Source: JBEBXQ01 sp040391535 (GTDB lineage Bacteria; Bacteroidota; Bacteroidia; Cytophagales; Spirosomataceae). From it: DNA of 22,646 nt. The position numbers and the translations under genes are program-made. How positions within the stretch are numbered: position 1 is the stretch's first letter; each line of letters starts with the position of its first letter. The stretch is taken from NCBI GenBank assembly GCA_040391535.1, contig JBEBXQ010000083.1:1-22646 (forward strand). Direction: 5' to 3'. The notes under the pieces are model-generated. The model saw nothing but the letters and a program-made list of their open reading frames with translations. It did not search any database and was not told the origin of the DNA. Shown one piece after another: positions 1 through 9,338 of this stretch.

Positions 1-3
1 CAA

Positions 4-669
4 TTATAAGAAGGTCACTCTGAACACCCACGGACTCGCATAGGGAGAAATATTTCTTGCAGCCGCCGGACCGGCGCTGTAATCAACCTGGTTGTTATAA
101 TTGAGGTTATATAAAATCGTCAGATGCACTCCTTTCACCAGTTTGGCACCAAGGGGTTGTGTATAGGAAGCACCGATCATCGGCGACCCGATCCAGGTTC
201 TTTTCTGGTAAGCCTTTTCGACATTCAATGCTTCGTATTCAGCATTAATGTTAATCTGCGGAATGACCGAATACATCAGGAAAGTCCGGCCGCCATAATA
301 AATTGTATTGGTATCGTAATACCGGTATCTGTACCACATAAAAGTACCTCCAATGCCAGCTACCAGTTTTTCGGTAAGCTCATACCCCACTGCGGGCGAA
401 ATATTAACATGATTCACGCTGCCAAACCGTAAGCCAAAACTACCCCCTGCTCTGAGACGGTCTTCAAAATTACGGGGAGCACCATCTATCTTGACAAGGT
501 TATCCTGTTTTTTCTCAGGAACCTGCATCGTGCTTATTTTTTCCGTGGGTTTCCGGGAGGTTGTATCCTGAGGTTTATAATACTCATCCTGAGCTTGTAC
601 TCCGGCTGAAAAAAAGGTGGCTGTGATGGTGATTAGCAGGAGGGAAATCCTTTTCATAAATTTTGTCAT
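4..669 (-). CDS. Outer-membrane beta-barrel protein (hypothetical)
   Basis: This encodes a protein of about 221 residues with an N-terminal signal peptide (MKRISLLLITI, ending near GVQAQ). A polar linker rich in K, T, P and Q follows, then about 150 residues of alternating hydrophobic and polar strands rich in Y, G and N, ending in VFRVTFL. A terminal aromatic or hydrophobic residue of this kind is usual for the last strand of outer-membrane barrels. I chose the ATG at 669; the ATG at 657 is equally possible, because the signal peptide core starts there. The longer reading from 720 would place polar residues ahead of the signal peptide and is unlikely. The stop lies at positions 4-6, so the gene is complete. 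It is divergent from the M61 peptidase gene with a spacer of about 90 bases. No specific family or ligand is recognised. Confidence 0.8.
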   Translation of the reverse strand: MTKFMKRISLLLITITATFFSAGVQAQDEYYKPQDTTSRKPTEKISTMQVPEKKQDNLVKIDGAPRNFEDRLRAGGSFGLRFGSVNHVNISPAVGYELTEKLVAGIGGTFMWYRYRYYDTNTIYYGGRTFLMYSVIPQININAEYEALNVEKAYQKRTWIGSPMIGASYTQPLGAKLVKGVHLTILYNLNYNNQVDYSAGPAAARNISPYASPWVFRVTFL

Positions 670-760
670 TACTTTTACCCTGTTAAACGAACACGATTGA
701 TGGGATATTTTGGGTTTCAATTATTTCTTCAGCATTCCGACAGGCAAAACTACTCATTTC

Positions 761-2206
761 ATGATGCATTACCATATATCAGCTTCCGGGGTTGATAAAA
801 ATTATCTTCAGATTATCTATACCATCGGAAATATAACAGAAGAAACCATCGAAGTCCAGTGCCCGGCATGGCGCCCGGGCAGGTATGAGATTCAGAATTT
901 TGCCAAAAATATAAAAGATTTCAAGGTAACCACGCTTGCAGAAAAGCCGTTACAGCACCGGAAAATCACCAAAGACCGCTGGCTGATTGATACAGAAAAC
1001 AATTCGGGTATTCAGATTGCGTACAGCTACTATGCCGACCTGAAAAATGCAGGAAGCAGCTATGTGGATGAGCAACTGATGTATCTGAACTTTGTTAATT
1101 GCTGTCTGTACACAGAAGGACGACTGCATGAAGAATGTATTATAGACCTGGAACTGCCTGAAAATTTTACCATTGCCTGCGGGCTGCCTCAAACAGGCAA
1201 TAACCGATTAAGCGCTACGGATTATTATCAGCTGGCAGACAGCCCGTTAATGGCTTCTCCTAGGTTACAACACAGGGAATATCATATCGGAGAAACCCTT
1301 TTCCATATCTGGATTGAAGGCAATATGGTTCCTGACTGGGAACGTATTATTCAGGACTTCAGCCTTTTCTCAGCCACACAGGTTAAAACAATGGGTGAGT
1401 TCCCGGAAAAGGACTATCATTTTCTTTGTATGGTGCTTCCTACTCCCTACTATCATGGAGTAGAACACCGTAATTCAACCATGCTGGTATTGGGTCCTGA
1501 TACACAGGATGAAGAAATTTACCATGATTTGCTGGGCGTAAGTTCACATGAATTATTTCACGCCTGGAATATTATCCGGATTCGTCCGGTTGAAATGCTT
1601 CCTTATGATTTCACAAAAGAAAACTATTTCCCCACCTGCTTTGTGGCGGAAGGCTGTACGACTTACTACGGTGATTTATTCCTGAGGCGTTCCGGTGTCA
1701 TGGATGACGCCGGCTATTTTAAAGAGCTTGAAGTGTATATGATACGGCATTTCGGTAGCAGCGCATATGCTTCTTTATCCCTGACAGAGTCTTCTTTCGA
1801 CCTATGGCTTGACGGTTATGAAAAAGGTGCCCCGCAACGGAAAGTTTCGGTATATCAGAAAGGTGCGCTGGCGGCCCTGATTCTTGATTTGTTTATCCGC
1901 AGAAAATATGATCATACCCGCTCCCTGGACGATGTTATGCGGTTGTTGTGGCAACGGTTCGGTCAGCCTTTTATTGGTTATTCACTGGATGACTATAAAC
2001 ATATTGCCGAAGAAGTAGCCGGTGAAAAGCTGGACTGGTACTGGGATGAATGTATTGAAGGGAATGCACCACTGGACAACAGGTTGAACGAAGCACTAGT
2101 CTTTGTCGGGCTGTCAATGGAAGCTACCGCAAATTATGAAACGATCCGGTTGATCGTAAAAGATGATGAAAATAAAGCCGCTGAAAGAAAAAAATGGTTA
2201 GGCTGA
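761..2206 (+). CDS. M61 family metallopeptidase, lacking a C-terminal PDZ domain
   Basis: This encodes a probable zinc aminopeptidase of family M61 (glycyl aminopeptidase type), 481 residues from the ATG at 761; the ATG at 764 is also possible. Residues up to about 160 resemble the M61 N-terminal beta domain (motif CPAWRPGRYEIQNFAK). The catalytic domain carries HELFHAWN with zinc ligands H263 and H267 and catalytic E264. The third ligand is probably E297 in VAEGCT, 34 residues after H263. No signal peptide is visible, so the enzyme is probably cytoplasmic. Many M61 members run to about 600 residues with a PDZ domain after the peptidase domain. This one stops soon after DWYWDECIEG and has only about 50 further residues, so the PDZ domain is absent or vestigial. 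Family assignment is firm; the substrate is unknown. Confidence 0.9.
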   Translation: MMHYHISASGVDKNYLQIIYTIGNITEETIEVQCPAWRPGRYEIQNFAKNIKDFKVTTLAEKPLQHRKITKDRWLIDTENNSGIQIAYSYYADLKNAGSSYVDEQLMYLNFVNCCLYTEGRLHEECIIDLELPENFTIACGLPQTGNNRLSATDYYQLADSPLMASPRLQHREYHIGETLFHIWIEGNMVPDWERIIQDFSLFSATQVKTMGEFPEKDYHFLCMVLPTPYYHGVEHRNSTMLVLGPDTQDEEIYHDLLGVSSHELFHAWNIIRIRPVEMLPYDFTKENYFPTCFVAEGCTTYYGDLFLRRSGVMDDAGYFKELEVYMIRHFGSSAYASLSLTESSFDLWLDGYEKGAPQRKVSVYQKGALAALILDLFIRRKYDHTRSLDDVMRLLWQRFGQPFIGYSLDDYKHIAEEVAGEKLDWYWDECIEGNAPLDNRLNEALVFVGLSMEATANYETIRLIVKDDENKAAERKKWLG

Positions 2207-2254
2207 ACAGCCATCTTATCACTTTTACAAAAAACTTTGTAATGCCTGAAAACG

Positions 2255-2283
2255 AAAAAAGGTGACCGAAGCCACCTCTTTCC
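2255..2283. terminator. Probable bidirectional terminator hairpin
   Basis: AGGTG (2260-2264) can pair with CACCT (2273-2277) across an 8-base loop. The arms are flanked by an A-run on the left and a T-rich stretch on the right, and the stem can extend through A-T pairs with one mismatch. It lies between the convergent M61 and typA genes, where a shared terminator is expected. The stem is short, so confidence is moderate. Confidence 0.5.
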
Positions 2284-2300
2284 TATCGTTTACTTTATAC

Positions 2301-4115
2301 TTAAAGCATTTCAACCTTTTTCTCGTTACGTTTTCTATCATTTTCATCCAGATAGATTTTACGCATCCTCATACTCTGAGGCGTTACTTCAAGGTATTCA
2401 TCCTTCTGGATGTATTCCATGGATTCTTCCAGTGAGAAATTGATTTTCGGAGCAATACGCAGACCATCATCTGATCCGGATGCACGCATGTTGGTTAATT
2501 TTTTTGCTTCCTGAAGGTTAACCACAATGTCATTCGGACGATTGTGCTCACCCACTACCTGTCCGCCATAAATCTCTTCACCCGGCTCCACAAAGAAACG
2601 CCCGCGATCCTGTAGTTTATCAATGGTATAACCCGTAGCTGTACCGGTACCTTTTGAGATAATAGATCCGTTGGTGCGGCCGGGAATAGGTCCGCGATAG
2701 TGATCGAACGCTTTGAAACGGTGGGTAATCACAGCTTCTCCCTGTGTGGCGGTCAGTACATTGGAACGCAGACCGATAAGACCACGTGAAGGGATCTCAA
2801 ATTCAAGGTGCTGAAGATCGCCTTTCGGCTCCATCACCAGTAATTCACCTTTTCTCTGGGTTGCCAGCTCAATTACTTTTCCTGAGGTTGTCTCCGGCAC
2901 ATCTACGACCAGGGTTTCAATCGGCTCAAGGCGCTGCCCGTTTTCATCTTCTTTAAACAATACCTGTGGCTGTCCAACCTGTAATTCATACCCTTCACGG
3001 CGCATGGTTTCGATCAGTACAGACAAGTGGAGAATTCCACGGCCAAAGACCAGAAACTTATCCTCTGTATCGGTAGTTTCCACACGAAGAGCCAGGTTTT
3101 TCTCGGTTTCTTTGATCAACCGGTCACGAATGTGGCGTGAAGTCACAAACTTACCTTCCTTACCAAAGAAAGGAGAGTTGTTAATCGTGAAAAGCATATT
3201 CATGGTAGGCTCATCTACCGAAATCCTTGGCAGTGCTTCAGGGTTTTCAGCATCAGCGATTGTATCACCGATTTCAAAATCCTCGATTCCGGTTACTGCA
3301 CAAATATCACCTGCTCCCACCTCTGACACTTTTGCTTTACCAAGCCCTTCAAATATCTGTACTTCTTTTATTTTTACTTTTTTAATAACTCCGCCCGCTT
3401 TGCACAAAGCCACAGTAGAGCCTTCTTTAATCGTACCGCGGTCAACCCGTCCGATAGCGATCCGGCCCACGAAAGCATTATAATCCAATGCTGTGATCTG
3501 CATCTGCGTGGTACCTTCCTTCACTTTAGGCTCCGGAATCTGCTCAATGATCGTATCAAGCAAAAATGTAATATCGGTGGTAGGCTGTTTCCAGTCAGGA
3601 CCCATCCAGCCTTGTTTTGAAGAACCGAAAACCGTGACAAAGTCAAGCTGATCTTCAGTAGCTCCCAGGTTAAACATCAGGTCAAATACATTTTCCTGCA
3701 CTTCTTCAGGGCGACAGTTTTCCTTATCGACCTTATTAACGAGTACAATAGGCTTAAGCCCTAAATCAATGGCTTTTCCCAGCACAAAACGGGTTTGTGG
3801 CATGGGGCCTTCAAAGGCATCTACAAGCAGAATTACCCCATCAGCCATTTTGAGTACACGCTCCACTTCTCCTCCGAAGTCGGCGTGACCCGGAGTATCT
3901 ATTACGTTGATCTTTACATCCTTATACCGTACAGACACGTTTTTGGATACAATAGTGATCCCTCTTTCCCTTTCAAGATCGTTATTATCAAGAATCAGGT
4001 CGTTAAACTCCTGGTTATCCCTGAATAGCTTGGATGCATGAATAATCTTGTCTACCAGTGTGGTTTTACCGTGGTCGACGTGAGCAATAATGGCAATGTT
4101 ACGAATGGACTGCAT
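2301..4115 (-). CDS. typA: Ribosome-associated GTPase TypA/BipA
   Basis: This is a translational GTPase of the EF-G/LepA class that binds the 70S ribosome and supports ribosome assembly and stress adaptation. The product has 604 residues, close to the usual length of about 610. The G domain shows the P-loop AHVDHGKTT (residues 11-19), RERGITI, DTPGHADFGGE and NKVD. Domain II and the EF-G-like domains follow. The typical TypA C-terminal region appears as GRTNGSIISKGTGTATGY, then GLRIAPK and a basic tail. The ATG at 4115 gives a full N-terminus starting directly before the G domain. The gene is monocistronic, with a clear promoter at 4214-4244 and a leader of roughly 90 bases. Nothing in it appears damaged. 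Confidence 0.98.
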   Translation of the reverse strand: MQSIRNIAIIAHVDHGKTTLVDKIIHASKLFRDNQEFNDLILDNNDLERERGITIVSKNVSVRYKDVKINVIDTPGHADFGGEVERVLKMADGVILLVDAFEGPMPQTRFVLGKAIDLGLKPIVLVNKVDKENCRPEEVQENVFDLMFNLGATEDQLDFVTVFGSSKQGWMGPDWKQPTTDITFLLDTIIEQIPEPKVKEGTTQMQITALDYNAFVGRIAIGRVDRGTIKEGSTVALCKAGGVIKKVKIKEVQIFEGLGKAKVSEVGAGDICAVTGIEDFEIGDTIADAENPEALPRISVDEPTMNMLFTINNSPFFGKEGKFVTSRHIRDRLIKETEKNLALRVETTDTEDKFLVFGRGILHLSVLIETMRREGYELQVGQPQVLFKEDENGQRLEPIETLVVDVPETTSGKVIELATQRKGELLVMEPKGDLQHLEFEIPSRGLIGLRSNVLTATQGEAVITHRFKAFDHYRGPIPGRTNGSIISKGTGTATGYTIDKLQDRGRFFVEPGEEIYGGQVVGEHNRPNDIVVNLQEAKKLTNMRASGSDDGLRIAPKINFSLEESMEYIQKDEYLEVTPQSMRMRKIYLDENDRKRNEKKVEML

Positions 4116-4549
4116 TTTTTGTAAGTAGTTGGTTTACAGTTCGCAGCTCACAGGTATTTAGGATCTGCCTCATCCCCGTTCTGCTGGCTAATGTAGAATT
4201 TAAAAATCAGGGCGCAAAAATACGAAATATTTATAAAATACCAATAATTTACAATTAAATAATGTAATATACAAGGAATTGTAAAGATATACATTCAAAT
4301 AATGCAATAGATTGATCTTGAATATGTTTACTACATACAATACACTCACATTCAGGTTATGCCCAACCGGGCTGTTCTGTCCTTCAGAATTAACTGACGG
4401 AACACATTCTGCGACTTTTAATACATCATTTACATTAATTTCACATAAATCAAGTAACTTCATCACCCGAAAATGTTAACTAATTGAACTATTGCTATTC
4501 AATCAGGTTTTTATAAGCATGGAATACATTTTCTGCACCTTACTATTAT
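4116..4549. other. AT-rich spacer between divergent typA and rnr
   Basis: This 434-base stretch holds the typA leader (4116-about 4207) and the typA promoter (4214-4244), followed by AT-rich DNA up to the rnr start. A near-match to a Bacteroidota -7 box (TACATTTT) lies about 20 bases before rnr, but no TTG sits at the right distance. I see no RNA gene. An open frame of 88 codons on the - strand (4200-4466) covers the typA promoter and shows no recognisable protein, so I do not call it. Confidence 0.6.
4214..4244 (-). promoter_or_regulatory. Bacteroidota-type promoter of typA
   Basis: Read on the - strand, TTG (4244-4242) is followed after 19 bases by TATTTTTGC (4222-4214). This is an exact match to the Bacteroidota primary sigma consensus TTG-N(17-23)-TAnnTTTGC. 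The predicted transcription start is near 4207, giving typA an untranslated leader of about 90 bases. Confidence 0.75.
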
Positions 4550-6856
4550 ATGAGAAAAAACAAGAAAAGCCGGTTTAATCAAACCAGTACAAGGAAACCA
4601 TCTAACCATTCAACTTTTCAGGATATTCTGAAGAACATTGAATCAGATATACTCAGCTTTTACGAAAAAAATCAAGGACTTTCCTATCGTCCGCAGGATA
4701 TACATGACGTCTTTCATCTGGACGACAGAAAGTTAAAATATCTTTATACCGAAACCATTCATGAGCTGTCAGAACAAGGCCGACTTACTAAGAATAATGA
4801 CGGCAGTTTTGCTGCTTTAGCAGTTGTAAATAACGAACCATCTTTTACCGGCCGCCTGGAGCATGTCAGCAGGCAGCACGGCTTTGTTGTGGTAGAAGGA
4901 GAGGATGAGGATATTTTTGTAGATACCGGAAACCTCCGCGGTGCCATTGACGGCGATACGGTAACTGTTCAGTTAATTCCTTCCCGCAGAAACCGGAGTG
5001 ACCGGCAACCCAAAGAAGGTAAGCGCCGGGAAGGACGCGTGACGGAGATCCTCAAAAGAGCACATCCTCAGCTGGTAGGCACGGTCGAATTGTGGGCGAA
5101 ACATGCCATGATTGATCCCGATAACCGCCGGATTTATGATCCGGTCTTTGTTCCTGTCAGTCTGTTAAATGGTGCTACGAATCAGGACAAAGTGGTGGTA
5201 AGGATAAACCAATGGGCAACCGGAAGCAAGTCGGCAGAAGGAGAAATCGTGGAAGTATTGGGACAGGCAGGAGAAAACAACGCCGAAATGCATGCCATAC
5301 TCGCAGAATTTCAGTTACCCTATCACTTTCCTGCTGAAGTTGAAAAGGAATCAGAGGCTATCAGTGAAAAATTAACCAAAAACGACCTGAAAGGGCGTAG
5401 GGATGTCAGAGGTATTACCACCTTTACCATTGACCCTGCCGATGCTAAAGACTTTGATGACGCGATATCTTTTCAGAATCTGGATAACGGCAATCTTGAA
5501 ATTGGTGTGCATATCGCAGATGTTTCGCACTATGTACGTCCCGGCACAGAGCTGGAAAAAGAAGCCGTCAGAAGGGCAACGTCTGTTTACCTGGTAGACA
5601 GGACAGTGCCTATGCTTCCCGAAAAGCTTTCCAATAATTTATGTTCATTAAAGCCTCATGAGGACCGGCTTGCGTTTTCTGCTGTGTTTGAAATCACCCC
5701 GCGCGGAAAAGTCGTAACCCAATGGCTGGGCAGAACAGTCATTTACTCTGACCGTCGATTTTCTTATGAAGAAGCTCAGGAAATCCTTGAAAGCGGATCC
5801 GGTGACTATGCTGACGAACTGCGTCAACTGAACAGCATCGCCAAGATCATGAGAACCGCCCGGTTTAGAAAAGGCGCTATTAATTTCGAAACCGCTGAAA
5901 TAAAATTCAGGCTGGATGAAAATGGCAAACCTTTGGGAGTATACCAGAAAGAACGGAAAGATGCCCATAAACTGATTGAAGAATTTATGCTTCTGGCCAA
6001 CCGTCAGGTAGCCGAGTATGTTTATGGCCTGTCAAAAGGTAAAAACAAAAATACGATGGTGTACAGGGTACACGAATCACCTGACCCGGAAAAGCTGCGA
6101 ACTTTCTCCGCTTTTGTAAAAAGGCTGGGATATGAACTCAAGCTGGATGATGAGAAAAAAATTGCTGATTCCATGAATAAAATGCTGGGGACTGTCGAAG
6201 GGAAACCAGAGCAGAACCTTGTGGAGCAGCTGGCTGTCAGAACCATGGCCAAGGCACGGTATACCACCGAAGACCTCGGGCACTTCGGGCTGGCATTCCG
6301 CCGGTATTCCCATTTTACATCACCTATCCGAAGGTACCCTGATGTGATGGCACACCGGCTTCTTCAGCATTATCTGGATGGCGGCCCATCCGTTGACAAA
6401 GAAGAATTTGAATCCTACTGTAAACATTCTTCCGAAAGGGAGCGCCTGGCTACAGAAGCAGAACGTGCCTCTATCAAATACAAACAGGCCGAATACATGA
6501 GTTACCAGGATAAAAACGTGGAATATGACGGAATCATCTCCGGCGTAACGGAATTTGGTATCTTTGTAGAGATTTCAGAGACAGGCTCAGAAGGCCTCAT
6601 CCGGATGACGGATCTGAACAATGATTATTACGAACTGGATAAAGAGAACTACAGACTGGTGGGACAACGAACCAAAAAGTTTTTCACGTTTGGTGATGCC
6701 ATCAAAGTAAAAGTAAAAGACATTAATCTGGCCCGCAGAAGTATTGATCTTATCCCGGCCGATTTTGAAAAAACAGTATCCAGCCGTCCCAAAAGTGTAC
6801 ATGAAATCCGGAGAAAAGAGAAAAGAAATGCGGGCGCTAAAGGAAGACAACGATAG
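4550..6856 (+). CDS. rnr: Ribonuclease R (3'-5' exoribonuclease)
   Basis: This RNB-family exoribonuclease degrades structured RNA and takes part in mRNA, rRNA and tmRNA quality control. The product has 768 residues. Its order is: basic N-terminal tail; winged-helix-like region (about 25-90); two cold-shock domains (about 95-250); RNB catalytic domain (about 280-620); C-terminal S1 domain (about 655-735); short basic tail. The metal-binding acidic cluster is visible in TIDPADAKDFDDAIS, with D295, D301, D303 and D304 matching the four aspartates of RNase II and RNase R. A second conserved block reads YSHFTSPIRRYPD. The stop is 6 bases before the SDR start, so the two are very probably cotranscribed. 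The start at 4550 follows an AT-rich stretch without a Shine-Dalgarno site, normal for this phylum. Confidence 0.97.
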   Translation: MRKNKKSRFNQTSTRKPSNHSTFQDILKNIESDILSFYEKNQGLSYRPQDIHDVFHLDDRKLKYLYTETIHELSEQGRLTKNNDGSFAALAVVNNEPSFTGRLEHVSRQHGFVVVEGEDEDIFVDTGNLRGAIDGDTVTVQLIPSRRNRSDRQPKEGKRREGRVTEILKRAHPQLVGTVELWAKHAMIDPDNRRIYDPVFVPVSLLNGATNQDKVVVRINQWATGSKSAEGEIVEVLGQAGENNAEMHAILAEFQLPYHFPAEVEKESEAISEKLTKNDLKGRRDVRGITTFTIDPADAKDFDDAISFQNLDNGNLEIGVHIADVSHYVRPGTELEKEAVRRATSVYLVDRTVPMLPEKLSNNLCSLKPHEDRLAFSAVFEITPRGKVVTQWLGRTVIYSDRRFSYEEAQEILESGSGDYADELRQLNSIAKIMRTARFRKGAINFETAEIKFRLDENGKPLGVYQKERKDAHKLIEEFMLLANRQVAEYVYGLSKGKNKNTMVYRVHESPDPEKLRTFSAFVKRLGYELKLDDEKKIADSMNKMLGTVEGKPEQNLVEQLAVRTMAKARYTTEDLGHFGLAFRRYSHFTSPIRRYPDVMAHRLLQHYLDGGPSVDKEEFESYCKHSSERERLATEAERASIKYKQAEYMSYQDKNVEYDGIISGVTEFGIFVEISETGSEGLIRMTDLNNDYYELDKENYRLVGQRTKKFFTFGDAIKVKVKDINLARRSIDLIPADFEKTVSSRPKSVHEIRRKEKRNAGAKGRQR

Positions 6857-6862
6857 TTAAGA

Positions 6863-7882
6863 ATGAGAATATTAGTTACCGGTGCCACGGGTTTGACGGG
6901 TAAAGCCATCGTAAATGAGCTGATAAAGAACAATCATCAGGTTGTAGCTCTCTACCGTGCCGGTTCTGACCGCTCCGGTGCCGGATTCAACTCCGCGCCC
7001 GTGGAATGGCGGGAAGCCGATCTTCTGGACATTGTTGCTCTGAAAGAAGCTTTAACGGATGTTGAGTATGTAATTCATACCGCAGCAACGGTCTCTTTTA
7101 TCCCGAAACACCAGCAGCAGATGTTTGACGTGAATGTCAAAGGAACAGCCAATCTTGTCAACAGTTGTCTTGAGGCTGGAATCAGGAAACTTTGCCACAT
7201 CAGCAGTGTTGCGGCGCTGGGGCCGGCTAACAGCAAAAAACAGGCCCGGGGAGTCAGAATTGAGATTGATGAAAATAACCATTGGGAAGATTCAGCTGAA
7301 AATTCTAATTATGCAAAAACCAAATACCTCTCAGAACTGGAAGTCTGGCGGGGTATTGCCGAGGGCCTTAATGCGGTTATTGTGAATCCGTCGGTTATAA
7401 TCGGGGAAGGAGACTGGACACGCAGCAGTACGCAGTTATTCCGCTATGTTTATAATCAAAACCTTTTTTATACAGAAGGTTATATTAATTATGTAGATGT
7501 CAGGGATGTGGCGGAAATATGCTGTCAGTTATTATTTTCTGACATACAGGCCGAAAGATTTATACTTAACAGCGGCAGAATAAGCTATAAGGAGTTTTTT
7601 GCACAGATAGCTGAAGCAATGAACAGAAAGAAACCAACCGTAAAAGTCGGCAAAAATCTGGCGGCAATCATCTGGAGGATTGAAGCTGTCAGAACCTGGA
7701 TTATGGGCAGCCAACCGCTGATCACCAGAGAGACCGCGCGCTCAGCTTACAGAAACGTATTTTTTAAAAACGAGAAAATACAGCAAAACCTCAACCATTC
7801 GTTTATACCACTTGAAACGTCTATCAGACGAATTTGCAGGAGTTTTGACAGTACCATTGACAAAACGTTGAATTATCCATAA
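6863..7882 (+). CDS. NAD(P)-dependent extended SDR (epimerase/dihydroflavonol reductase-like)
   Basis: The 339-residue product is an extended short-chain dehydrogenase/reductase with a Rossmann fold at its start. It shows the nucleotide motif GATGLTG (GxxGxxG, residues 7-13) and the catalytic YxxxK pair (Y150, K154 in NYAKTKYLSE), with an SSVAALG block before it supplying the active-site serine. The C-terminal third resembles NAD-dependent epimerases/dehydratases annotated as dihydroflavonol-4-reductase-like, which act on nucleotide sugars, sterols or ketones. The substrate cannot be read from the sequence. No signal peptide is present. The gene starts 6 bases after rnr and ends 46 bases before the TPR gene, so the three probably form one transcript, though no shared function is evident. 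Confidence 0.92.
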   Translation: MRILVTGATGLTGKAIVNELIKNNHQVVALYRAGSDRSGAGFNSAPVEWREADLLDIVALKEALTDVEYVIHTAATVSFIPKHQQQMFDVNVKGTANLVNSCLEAGIRKLCHISSVAALGPANSKKQARGVRIEIDENNHWEDSAENSNYAKTKYLSELEVWRGIAEGLNAVIVNPSVIIGEGDWTRSSTQLFRYVYNQNLFYTEGYINYVDVRDVAEICCQLLFSDIQAERFILNSGRISYKEFFAQIAEAMNRKKPTVKVGKNLAAIIWRIEAVRTWIMGSQPLITRETARSAYRNVFFKNEKIQQNLNHSFIPLETSIRRICRSFDSTIDKTLNYP

Positions 7883-7928
7883 CTTAACGCAGAAAGTCAG
7901 CCACCAACAGCAAGAAAAAAAACCTTTT

Positions 7929-9338
7929 ATGTCGCAGGATTTTGAAGATAAAGAAGAATTGATGAAGGACACCGTCAGGAGGTTTGAAATCATGCTCAAA
8001 TACGGGCAGGAAGAATTCTTTGATCTGGAAGCTTATGAACAAATCACTGAATATTTCCTCGAAAAAGGAGACTGGATCAAGGCCATGGCAGTTTGTGATT
8101 ATGGCTTGAAATATTATCCTTACTCTCTTGAATTAATGTTAAACAAGGCGCAGGTTTTTTCTAATCAGAACGACCATGAAGCGGCTCTTGAAATACTTGA
8201 GAAAGCATTACTTTTTCATCCTGCCAACCCCGAAATCAAGTTTATGCAGGGTGCCATTCATAACCTGTTGGGTGAATACGAGATAGCTGCCGACATTTTT
8301 CTCGGTCTGCTTGATACAGATGATTCTCCTGATGATATCCACTATCAGCTGGGACAGGTATATCAGAACTGGGGAAAATACGAACTCGCTACGGATCATT
8401 ACAAGCAATCCATACAGTCTGATCTTTCCAATGAGCATGCGTTATACGAACTGGCGCAATGCCTTGATATGCTCAACGCCCTTGAATCGCATCTTTCGTT
8501 TTACAATCAGCTGATCGACAAAGACCCGTTTTCCCATCACGCATGGTACAATCTGGGAATTGCCTACAACAAGCTGGAAAAATATACCGAAGCAATTCAG
8601 GCTTTTGAATATGCCATTCTTATTAAAGATGATTTCGCTTCTGCCCATTTTAATATCGGTAATTGTTACATGAATCTCATGCAATTTGAAAATGCAAGAG
8701 AATTCTATCTCAAAGCCATTGAAATTGAGGGAGAACTACCGGAAACATGCAATTGCCTGGCCAATAGTTACGAAAAAACCAATGATTTCGAAACTGCCGC
8801 TTTCTATTACAGAAAAACGGTTAAAATGGACGAAAACTGGGACGATGCCTGGTTTGGGCTCGGCCTTTGTTTAAGTCAGATGGGACGCTATTACGAAGCT
8901 GTAGGTTTCTTTAACAAGGCTATACAGATCAACAGTCTGAATTCTGATTACTGGCTGGCCCTTGCCGAAACTGAATACAAACTTGGTAATATCGTTTCCT
9001 CACTGGAAGCCTTCGAACAATCTGCCGAAATGGATCCGTCTAATCTGGATCTGTGGCTGAAGTGGTCACTGCTTCATTTTGAAAAAGGTAATTTCTCCGA
9101 AGCTGTGCATCTGATCAAACTGGGATTAGCCGGATCTGCTGAAAATGCAGACCTGTATTACAGACTGACGGCCTATCAGATTTATGCCGGAGAGTACCGC
9201 GAAGCTTTGCTTAATCTCGAAATAGGGCTGACACTTGATTTCGAAGCGCATATCCAGCTTTTTGATTTTTTCCCCGAGCTCGAAAAACAAAAGGCACTCT
9301 ACCGGATTATTGAGCAATACCGGGGCAATCAACCCTGA
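7929..9338 (+). CDS. Cytoplasmic tetratricopeptide-repeat protein
   Basis: The 469-residue protein is built almost wholly of TPR units. Clear examples are AWYNLGIAYNKLEKYTEAIQ, AHFNIGNCYMNLMQFENARE and AWFGLGLCLSQMGRYYEAVG. About ten to twelve units of 34 residues can be followed from roughly residue 40 to 430. No signal peptide, transmembrane helix or catalytic domain is seen, so it is probably a cytoplasmic scaffold for protein-protein contacts. The first 25 residues are acidic and rich in E, D and K. It follows the SDR gene by 46 bases. Its last ten bases overlap the end of the convergent glycosyltransferase gene, so the two stop codons interleave and there is no room for an intergenic terminator. 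The partner protein is unknown. Confidence 0.93.
   Translation: MSQDFEDKEELMKDTVRRFEIMLKYGQEEFFDLEAYEQITEYFLEKGDWIKAMAVCDYGLKYYPYSLELMLNKAQVFSNQNDHEAALEILEKALLFHPANPEIKFMQGAIHNLLGEYEIAADIFLGLLDTDDSPDDIHYQLGQVYQNWGKYELATDHYKQSIQSDLSNEHALYELAQCLDMLNALESHLSFYNQLIDKDPFSHHAWYNLGIAYNKLEKYTEAIQAFEYAILIKDDFASAHFNIGNCYMNLMQFENAREFYLKAIEIEGELPETCNCLANSYEKTNDFETAAFYYRKTVKMDENWDDAWFGLGLCLSQMGRYYEAVGFFNKAIQINSLNSDYWLALAETEYKLGNIVSSLEAFEQSAEMDPSNLDLWLKWSLLHFEKGNFSEAVHLIKLGLAGSAENADLYYRLTAYQIYAGEYREALLNLEIGLTLDFEAHIQLFDFFPELEKQKALYRIIEQYRGNQP

Noticed and set aside
735..747. TTCCGACAGGCAA occurs at 735-747 and again at 10467-10479.
   Set aside because: A 13-base match is expected a few times by chance in a window this size. 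The two sites differ in context (one before a gene, one inside coding sequence), and the flanks do not match.
3004..3483. Open frame of 159 codons on the + strand.
   Set aside because: It lies wholly antisense to typA, which is clearly coding, and its serine- and proline-rich product has no recognisable features.
4200..4466. Open frame of 88 codons on the - strand in the typA-rnr spacer.
   Set aside because: Its 3' part covers the well-supported typA promoter (4214-4244), the composition follows the AT-rich spacer, and no domain or signal is recognisable.
6649..6933. Open frame on the - strand across the rnr-SDR junction.
   Set aside because: It is antisense to two firmly identified genes and has no recognisable domain.
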